DNA from: Pelagibacteraceae bacterium AG-349-L23 | GTDB lineage: Bacteria > Pseudomonadota > Alphaproteobacteria > Pelagibacterales > Pelagibacteraceae | Direction: 5' to 3' | Assembly (NCBI GenBank): GCA_003281045.1 | Contig: QCDD01000003.1 | Location: 1 to 64,000, forward strand | DNA length: 64,000 bases | Shown here: in pieces, positions 1-7,300 of the stretch | How positions within the stretch are numbered: position 1 is the stretch's first letter | Layout of the letters: the number at the start of each line of letters is the position of its first letter | Notes under the pieces: model-generated | The model's input: only the letters and a program-made list of their open reading frames with translations | What the model was told of the DNA's origin: nothing | Databases searched by the model: none | Position numbers and translations under genes: made by a program

Positions 1-1238
1 ATTGTATTATCTTTTTCATTTCGATTAATCACTTGATGGAAAATTGAATAATCATCTAAGTTATCTGTTAGTTGAACTAAATTCTCCCACAATGAGTTCG
101 TTTCAATTGCTTTTTGTAATTCCTCCTCTTTCATCAGTGGAGAAGTGACCACTCTTATAATTGCACTAGTAACCGGTATTGAGATCGCAACATTATTTAC
201 ATCTATTTTAGACTTTTGTAATGCTAAACCAAGTTCCGTTGTAACTTTTTCAGCATTTTCAAGAACACTACTTTCATCCGGAATTTCTATTGGATGAGAA
301 TAAAATTTATCTAACACCCATTGATTTGACTTGTTTGTATTTATTTGGGCAAGTCTTATCTCTTTATTAGTTAACTCAACGCCAATAACTTCTTCTCCTT
401 GAACAGAAGATTTACCAATTTTTGATTTAAAAAATTCTAATGCTTTGTTAAAAGGATTATTCCGTTTCTTTTCTGGTGATTTGGGAAGTTTAATTCCTTT
501 TAATGAAGGTTTTTTAAATTTTAAATTTTTTAATTTACCAAAAATATTTGAAACTTTACTTTTTGATTTTTCTTCAGTTGTTTCCTCAACTTTTTCCGCG
601 ACTTCATTGTTAATAGTAATATTGTTTTCAACTACACTTTCATCTTTAGGAAGAACAACTTTTTGCTCATCAGTTTTAGTATCTGAAGTTTCATCTTTAA
701 CAGCTGTGGTTTGAACAGGAATTATTTTTTCTTCGACGTTCGTATTCGTTTCTGGTTGATTTTGTAATGGAGTTGGGGTTTGTTCTGCAGCCTCAGCAAT
801 TTTTTTTAGTTTTTCACTTTCTGCTTGAACATCATCAAACCATTTTTCTAAAATCGGTATTGCCTCATCTAGGTTTGTTGTTCCTGAAGAGGAAATTTTT
901 TGTTTTCCATCAATATAAAGTCTTCCAACCCAATTTTTAGATTTAAGTTCACCTTTGTATTTGTCTTGTCTAACGTAAATATGAAGTCTTCCATCCTTTT
1001 TGTGAATAACTTGGTGAGTAGATCCCTCATTCTCATCCTTTTTTTCTTCAGACGCATCAGAGATATTGGTTTCGTTAGTATTTTGATTAATATTTTCATT
1101 TTCACTCTGAATTTTTTCATTATCTAGGTTTTGTACATCTTCAGGTTGATTTTTATCTTCAATTTTAGATTGATTTTCAGATCCAGATTGATTTGGATCA
1201 TCATTTAGAATTTTTTTATCTTCGTCTTGATCACTCAT
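1..1238 (-). CDS. PilM-like type IV pilus protein with N-terminal Arm-like DNA-binding segment (3' end cut by window)
   Basis: This frame is open from an ATG at 1236-1238 to the window edge (412 codons) and is missing from the ORF track because it has no stop here. Residues 1-75 are a low-complexity acidic N/E/D/K tail. Residues about 77-137 read as three strands plus a helix (RLHIYVRQ, WVGRLYIDG, KISSSGT, then LDEAIPILEKWFDDV), which resembles the Arm/AP2-like domain of tyrosine integrases. A Glu/Lys/Pro-rich linker follows, then from about residue 290 a PilM/FtsA-like (SHS2, actin-fold) beginning: EEVIGVELTNKEIRLAQI and NVAISIPVTSAIIRVV. PilM is the cytoplasmic partner of PilN in type IV pilus assembly. 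The start lies 20 bp from the first iteron, and no Shine-Dalgarno is evident. The PilM family call is fairly confident. The DNA-binding reading of the extension is inference. Confidence 0.75.
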   Translation of the reverse strand, partial: MSDQDEDKKILNDDPNQSGSENQSKIEDKNQPEDVQNLDNEKIQSENENINQNTNETNISDASEEKKDENEGSTHQVIHKKDGRLHIYVRQDKYKGELKSKNWVGRLYIDGKQKISSSGTTNLDEAIPILEKWFDDVQAESEKLKKIAEAAEQTPTPLQNQPETNTNVEEKIIPVQTTAVKDETSDTKTDEQKVVLPKDESVVENNITINNEVAEKVEETTEEKSKSKVSNIFGKLKNLKFKKPSLKGIKLPKSPEKKRNNPFNKALEFFKSKIGKSSVQGEEVIGVELTNKEIRLAQINTNKSNQWVLDKFYSHPIEIPDESSVLENAEKVTTELGLALQKSKIDVNNVAISIPVTSAIIRVVTSPLMKEEELQKAIETNSLWENLVQLTDNLDDYSIFHQVINRNEKDNT

Positions 1239-1768
1239 ATTAAAAAATAAATATTTTCTCTAACACAATTTACGAATCTCTAACACAAAAATCATATTTA
1301 GTCTAACACAAAATAAAATATTATATGTTCAAAATGAGCTTTTTATTAAAAAAGTAAGGAAAATCAATACTTTTTGACTTATCTTATTTTTTTTTAAAAT
1401 AAAGTAAAATATTTTAACTCTAACACAAATAAGAAAATTTTATTGTGTTAGAGTAATTTGGGATTGTGTTAGAGTTAAATTTTTTTTTTAAAATTTAAAA
1501 AAGTCAATAAAATCAACAATTTTAGTATTTTCGAAAATTTGTGTCAATTTGTGTTAGAGTTTTAAAACTTTGTGTTAGAGTAAAGAAAAAAATATTAATT
1601 TTAATCTGCGCAACCCAATTATTAATATAAAAATTTTTATAAATGAATTTTTTTTATACTTTCAACCTTAAATTGATTAGCTTTATTCAAAATTTTTGAT
1701 TTTTTTCTATTTTAGATTGTATTTTTCTAAAAAAATTAAATTTTTTTAAAAATCTTTTAAATTTAATC
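1239..1768. other. Gene-free AT-rich intergenic region upstream of the pilM-like gene
   Basis: This is the longest gene-free stretch in the window (about 530 bp). The part from 1258 to 1580 carries the iteron array described separately. The remainder (1581-1768) is A/T homopolymer-rich with no convincing ORF, tRNA or perfect DnaA box. Because the pilM-like gene is transcribed leftward from 1238, its promoter should lie among the first iterons. Confidence 0.7.
1258..1580. repeat. Array of eight 11-bp iterons (CTCTAACACAA), four in each orientation
   Basis: Copies in the plus orientation are at 1258-1268, 1278-1288, 1301-1311 (GTCTAACACAA, one mismatch) and 1418-1428. Inverted copies (TTGTGTTAGAG) are at 1443-1453, 1464-1474, 1549-1559 and 1570-1580. 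Seven of the eight are identical over 11 bp in otherwise degenerate AT-rich DNA. Neighbouring copies start 20, 23, 25, 21 and 21 bp apart, about two helical turns, so bound proteins would sit on one face. The copies at 1418 and 1443 form a perfect inverted repeat around a 14-bp spacer. No other full copy was noticed in the 64 kb. This is a multi-site protein-binding array, used as operator, centromere-like site or recognition site. Confidence 0.9.
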
Positions 1769-1780
1769 CTAATTAGGATT
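1765..1780 (-). terminator. Possible weak terminator hairpin at the end of the 100-aa gene
   Basis: AATCCTAATTAGGATT is a perfect 16-bp palindrome that includes the TAG stop of the upstream small gene. It could fold as a 6-bp stem with an AATT loop, followed within about 12 nt by a U-rich stretch in minus-strand RNA. The stem is short and AT-rich, so it may equally be a chance palindrome. Confidence 0.3.
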
Positions 1781-2071
1781 TCCTTTAATGTCTGTTGTCA
1801 ATTCTTGATAGATCATAACAGAAATTGTATTTAAATTACTTATAACTCTTTCATAATCCCATGAAAGATCAATATTATTACAATTTAGTTCTTTAAAATA
1901 GTAAACTTTACCTAATTTAATTTCTGGTTTTATTTCTGCAGCAATAATATTCATTTCATTTGTTTTTTTTTCAATGACAAAATTATATCTGCATACATTA
2001 GTTGTAGCCCAATATAAAACAGAAGTAATAACTATTCCAATAAGTATCATTATTTTTCCGATATTAAACAT
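1769..2071 (-). CDS. Small single-pass membrane protein, unknown function
   Basis: The product is 100 aa with one hydrophobic segment at about residues 5-24 (IGKIMILIGIVITSVLYWATT), then a polar domain of about 75 residues with two cysteines, probably exported as an N-in anchor or uncleaved signal. I do not recognise a family. It begins 13 nt after the stop of the GAF-SpoIIE phosphatase gene on the same strand, so the two are probably cotranscribed. Lying between that phosphatase and the pilM-like gene, a role at the pilus inner-membrane platform is possible, but only position supports it. It ends at a short palindrome that may act as a weak terminator. Confidence 0.65.
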   Translation of the reverse strand: MFNIGKIMILIGIVITSVLYWATTNVCRYNFVIEKKTNEMNIIAAEIKPEIKLGKVYYFKELNCNNIDLSWDYERVISNLNTISVMIYQELTTDIKGNPN

Positions 2072-2084
2072 TTATTGATGCACA

Positions 2085-3368
2085 CTATAGTCCATCAACT
2101 ACAACAATAGTTAAATCATCTTTTTGTATTCGACCAGATTTAATAATATCTTCGACAATCTTGTTTAACCTTTCATAATTAGGAATAGGTTGGTATTTTT
2201 TAATATAATTTTTAAATCCATCTGACTCTAACATGTTTCCTTTTGTATCTTTTATTTCCGTAATACCATCAGTAAAAATATACATCGAACTATTTGAAAA
2301 ATTAATTTTTGTTTCTTTAAATTTAAACTTTGGAGCAATACCTAATGGTGGACCAGCTTCTTCAAAATTAGAAAAATTACCTTCATTGTCATATATTAAA
2401 GGTGGTTCATGTCCTGCATTAGCTAAAGTAAGTTCTTTTTTTTTGCTATCGTAAATTCCAATCAACATTGTTACAAACATTCCTCTTGATGTTGTTTCAC
2501 ATATTTCAGAATTTAAAATATTTAAAAGTTCTGCTGCAGAAAAATTTGTTTTGCTTAAGCATCTATAAAGACTTGATGCCTTTGACATAAGTAAAGAAGA
2601 TTTAATTCCTTTACCAGACACATCTGCAACACCAAAACCATAAACTCCTTCTGTAAGCTCTGCAAAATTATAAAAATCTCCTGAAACTACTTTAGCTGGA
2701 ATATTTATTCCTGCTATTGGAAATTTTTCTTTTTGGTTTTGAGATAGTAAAGTTTTTTGTATCTCACCAACAATTTCTATTTCTTTCTGCATTCTATTCT
2801 TATCAACAAGATCTTTTGCCATTCTTGCATTTCTAATTGCTAATGCAGCAGGTCCAGATAAAGTTTCCAAAAGTTTTCTATCATTCTCTTCAAACAATTT
2901 ATTATTTGTTTTTTTATTTAAACAATGAATAACTCCTATACACTCATCTGATACTATTAAAGGAGAACATAAAACAGAATACGTAGTAAAATTTGTTTTA
3001 TTATCCAAGTCAAAATAAAATTCAGCAATTTCTCTTACATCTTTTCTTACATCACCTACTCTTATACATTTTTTTAATACTACTGCTTTGCCCATTACAC
3101 CTTGAGTAATAGGAATTTCAAAATCTTCTAGATATGCTTGATGTTTAGATGCAATACATTGAAAAGACTGGTTCTTATCATCAATTAAAAAAATATTCGC
3201 AGCTTGTGCGTTTATTCTTTTAATAATTAATTCTAGAGAATTACTTAAAGTTTCTTTTAGATCTAACGACTTAGCTAGATCGTGATTCATTTTCGTAACT
3301 AATTCTAAATCTTTACTGGTAGTATCGTCTACTTTAGTTGTTTCCTTTTTTTTCGCGCCAAAAAACAT
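2085..3368 (-). CDS. GAF domain plus SpoIIE/PP2C-type serine phosphatase (RsbU-like)
   Basis: The product is a predicted cytoplasmic signalling phosphatase. From the start chosen here (MFFGAKKKE, 427 aa), an N-terminal GAF sensor (about residues 30-180, with NIFLIDDKNQSFQCIASKH and VLCSPLIVSDECIGVIHC) is joined by a helical linker (MQKEIEIVGEIQKTLL) to a SpoIIE/PP2C phosphatase. The phosphatase has metal-binding motifs GDFYN, ADVSGKG and FTDGITE, plus NAGHEPP. Such proteins dephosphorylate anti-anti-sigma-type or other phosphoserine partners in response to the GAF ligand. The ORF runs open to 3518; starts at 3434 or 3518 are possible but would approach the divergent pilD start and add an atypical tail. 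No STAS or HPK partner is visible nearby. The family is certain, the target unknown. Confidence 0.85.
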   Translation of the reverse strand: MFFGAKKKETTKVDDTTSKDLELVTKMNHDLAKSLDLKETLSNSLELIIKRINAQAANIFLIDDKNQSFQCIASKHQAYLEDFEIPITQGVMGKAVVLKKCIRVGDVRKDVREIAEFYFDLDNKTNFTTYSVLCSPLIVSDECIGVIHCLNKKTNNKLFEENDRKLLETLSGPAALAIRNARMAKDLVDKNRMQKEIEIVGEIQKTLLSQNQKEKFPIAGINIPAKVVSGDFYNFAELTEGVYGFGVADVSGKGIKSSLLMSKASSLYRCLSKTNFSAAELLNILNSEICETTSRGMFVTMLIGIYDSKKKELTLANAGHEPPLIYDNEGNFSNFEEAGPPLGIAPKFKFKETKINFSNSSMYIFTDGITEIKDTKGNMLESDGFKNYIKKYQPIPNYERLNKIVEDIIKSGRIQKDDLTIVVVDGL

Positions 3369-3533
3369 GTTATTTATAAATTGATATTCATTAATTTTTT
3401 GATAATTTTGATTATGATGGAAATCATGATTCATGCGCCAAATTTCTATTTGCACATAGCTGATGCGATGTTGTTTATACAATATTGCATCGATGGACTC
3501 ATAGAATTTTCCTCCCAAATTAAACTATAAATT

Positions 3534-4298
3534 GTGTCCTATATTATAGTATTTATCCTCGGAAGTATATGGGGCAGTTTTAGTAACGTATGTATTCACA
3601 GATTACCCGATAATAAGAGTGTTTCCAGAGGTAGATCATATTGCCCAAGCTGCAAAAAACAAATTAGATGGTATGACAACATTCCAATATTCTCGTATGT
3701 ATTCTTAAAAGCTAAATGTAGAGACTGCTCAGCCAAGATAAATGTTAAATATCTTTTGGTAGAACTTATCTGTGCATTGAGCTTTGTATGGTTTTTTTAT
3801 TTATTCGGCTTATCGCTTACAACCCTTCTTTTTTTTATCTTATCTATTTTCTTCATCATCATATTTTTCATTGATCTTAAACATTTTATAATTCCAAATG
3901 AGCTAACTTTTCCATTAATGGCAATAGGGTTGTTAAAAAGTTTCGATCCAAATTTAAATCAGTATCTATTTCCAAATTTTTTAAATTCACTAATAGGAGG
4001 TGTTGCTGGTTATATAATTATATGGATGATAATTTTTATTTATAAAAGATTAAGAAATAAAGAAGGTATGGGTTTGGGAGATGCTAAACTTTTGTCAGCT
4101 ATTGGTTTTTGGTTTGGGTGGATATCAATTCCTTTTATATTATTTTTTTCATCCTTTATCGCTTTAGTATTGGCAATACCAAGTTTGATAAATAAATCCA
4201 AAAATTTGTCATCTCAAATTCCTTTTGGACCTTATCTTATATTAGGATGTATATTATATTTATTATTACTTGAAAAAATTATTTTATATTTAAGTTAA
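3534..4298 (+). CDS. pilD: Prepilin peptidase / N-methyltransferase PilD
   Basis: PilD is an inner-membrane aspartic protease that cleaves the short leader of type IV prepilins after Gly and methylates the new N-terminus. The 254-aa product has the expected N-terminal segment (GSIWGSFSNVCIHRLP), the cytoplasmic zinc-type pairs CPSC and CRDC (about residues 38-41 and 62-65), and several membrane helices. The catalytic aspartates are the IDLKHFIIPNE region and the GLGDAKLL motif. Translation starts at GTG. It is the only plus-strand gene of the pilus locus, divergent from the phosphatase and convergent with pilY1 (31-bp gap). Its substrates would be the pilin-like proteins encoded at 9.7-13.1 kb. 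Confidence 0.95.
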   Translation: MSYIIVFILGSIWGSFSNVCIHRLPDNKSVSRGRSYCPSCKKQIRWYDNIPIFSYVFLKAKCRDCSAKINVKYLLVELICALSFVWFFYLFGLSLTTLLFFILSIFFIIIFFIDLKHFIIPNELTFPLMAIGLLKSFDPNLNQYLFPNFLNSLIGGVAGYIIIWMIIFIYKRLRNKEGMGLGDAKLLSAIGFWFGWISIPFILFFSSFIALVLAIPSLINKSKNLSSQIPFGPYLILGCILYLLLLEKIILYLS

Positions 4299-4329
4299 TA
4301 ATAAAGATTTATTTCTATTCAGAATTTTT

Positions 4330-7300
4330 TTAAAAACCACTATCTCTCCATCCACCTTTGTTAGATAAAATTTCTCCTGGCACTGAGAAAACAGAGAATA
4401 AAGTACTTTCATCTTCAGAGGGACCAGCAACATTGGCAAAGAGTTTATCACCAAACACAACTAACTCAGACAGCACACCTTCACTTACATATGCGCAGGC
4501 GTTCAAACCAGGATTGTTTATATCCCCTGGGGTTGTAAGTTTTAATCTAGATGAACTATTCGTTCCACATTCATCATCGGCAGCACAAATGAATGAATGC
4601 CCTTGAGCACATGGAGCAGAGCCTGGTGGTGGCTGGTATATAGGATAATAAACTATTCCTTTAAATAAAGTTGGTGGTGCTGATGCTTTTCTGAAAGTTC
4701 TTGGGGATAAGAAAGCATTATTTTGATTTTTTTCTAAATGAATTACCCAAGCATCGGCTGTCTCTGGTATAGGACAATTATCACCACTTTGATCTCCAGA
4801 AACATTAATACAATTAAATGCGTTTCCAACGTTACTTGCTTTATCAGCTCCTTCATGTGCCAATTGTAAAAAATCAGGATTTATTTCCATTGGTTCGAGT
4901 CCAGGATTCATTACAATTTTTGGAACTTTTACTCCATTTAAATGTTTCCAATATGGAAAATGTTTATCTTGGACACCATATAAAATATTATCTAATTCAG
5001 AATCTTTTCCCCCTAAGTCAATAAAGTTTCCTGTTGAGCCAAATAACCAAAAAGATTTATCAGTTACTCCCAATCCAGCTTCCATTGAAAAAAACGAATA
5101 TCTTGAATTTTCTCTTGTAGCATTTAATCTAAAAAGAGTTGTTTGATCATATAATTCTGTTATACCAGACACTAATCTTCCATCGTCATTTAATCCTTTG
5201 GTATTATTGGTCAAATTTATTTTTGTTATTTTACCCTCAAGATCATTTACATAAACTAATGCACCTCTCCAAGGAACTCCTGGTGCAGTATCTGGAGTAA
5301 TTATCACTGGTGCAGCAGGTATAGCATTAGGAATGTTACTTCCATTATTTGTTTCAACCAATACATCCCCTGATAAAATACCATTAGGTGTTGTATCTAC
5401 TATATTTATTGGACCTCCATTAATTTCAGAACCATAAATTCTGCCAGGCATACCATCCATATGACCCTCTAAATCGATGACAAACAAAGCTGATCCAGCA
5501 CAAGCATCCCCTTTTGACATACCAGCGCCCATAATCGCAACATATCTATCTGTTCCAATATTTGATGAACCAGAACTTGATGGCATTCTAACAATTTTTG
5601 GAGTAGACCATGTCTCTCCCAGCCTAGAATAATCGTACGCTGGGTCTATACCTGACCCTCCAATGCACGCCCTAACACTTATATCATCTGATAACGTTGG
5701 CTCTTCGTCAGATGGATTAGCATTAAAAACTTGCTCATTTTTAAACTCAATTTTCAAAACAGCCCCTCCAGAACCATCATCAGACATTTGTGCACTTGAA
5801 ATACTAATAGGTTCAGGTACACCATTATTTAATTTCACTGCTCCTAAAACTGTTTGAGGAATTTCTGCACCAGTTGGATAATCTAAAACAAGATCGGGGA
5901 AATAAAAAGTTCTACCTTTATAACAAGAAGCTGTTCCATTGGTTCTAAAATCAGTTGCTGTACTACATGGCGCTATATCTGTAAGCGCATTAGCGTCATA
6001 ATCAGGGTCACTCGCAGGTAATTCTGTTTTTTCTCTAGCGTCATTATAATTATCTGTAGCCACCTCTCCCTCGGCAGAATTCATTAAATTCGATGAGGTA
6101 GAATTATATTCAATAGCAGATATTCTTCCAAGCACATCGGCAACTAGCACTCTATTGTTTATTTTATCATTAAATACTGAAACCATATGAATCGGGCCTC
6201 TATTTCCTGATGGGATCGGATCTGTTACATCAAGTAAAGAAAAACCTGCTCCACCTCTTCCATAAGGAACAAACAATAAAGTACGCCAACTTCTACTGCC
6301 TTCTAATTCTCCTCTAAAATTATATCCCCTAATAAATGCATCGTGTATTACAGGAGAGCCATCAACTCCAAAAATTGGGTTCGTTCCACCCCCAGAAGAT
6401 TTATCATATTCTGGATTTATTATTTGTGGAATTTTTGCTGCAACAAAAGGAGGTATAAAGCCCCATATCTCTTCACCACCTAGATACCCACTTCCTTCTT
6501 TAGCTGCAATTGCATGAAGTATTCCTGAGTTTGCCCCTGCATAAATTACATTTTGTCTTTTTGCTTGTTCCACTTTAAAGCGCGCATAACCTCTTGTTGA
6601 CCTATGATATGCCTCTTCATTAAAAGATTTAAAATCAATATTCATGTCTGGAGGTCCTACCTCTACAAGTTGCGAATGATATACGTCACCCATTACATGG
6701 TCTCTGACTTCACTAACAACACAATCGCCATCATAATCAAAATAATCATTACCTTTCATAAAATTAATCAAACCTATAATTTCATCACCCTCAGTGGCGT
6801 CACTACCAACATCAGAACAATTTGACGTACTAGTATGATAATCATCAACTTCATATCCCAATAAATTGAATAAATTTGTTATTGCTGTTGATTGATCTTG
6901 AGTAAAGTTATCCCAGTTTCCAAGATACGGAGCTCCTGGCATAGCGGTCCAAATATTTCTATTATCATCTGCACCACCTGGTGTTGATTGAAGTCTGATC
7001 ATTAATGATGAGTCCCAGTTCTTATGTGGATTTCCAGGTAAAGTATTATGCTCAACACAATCCTCATTAGTATCAGGACACTCAGCAGGGCTAATTAATT
7101 TTTTACGCAAAATTCTACCTTGCCACTCACCAAATTGTTCGTAACCAAATTGTGCTTGATATAAAGATCCACCTTCCTCGATTGTTGCTGTAATTGATGG
7201 TGCAGTGAACGCTAATTTATCAGCAATAATTTGCCGTATCTTAGCAGTTAAAACAGTTTTTAATCTTTCAGGTGTTCTGGCTACAATTGCTCTTTCACAA

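Noticed and set aside
445-1127. ORFs 445-714 (+), 869-1120 (-) and 900-1127 (+) in the track
   Set aside because: They are shadows of the pilM-like gene, which is open on the minus strand through the window edge and has recognisable domains.
1239-1600. Replication origin at the iteron array
   Set aside because: Iterons and AT-richness fit, but no DnaA boxes and no dnaA, gidA, parA/parB or other origin genes are nearby, so it is not claimed.
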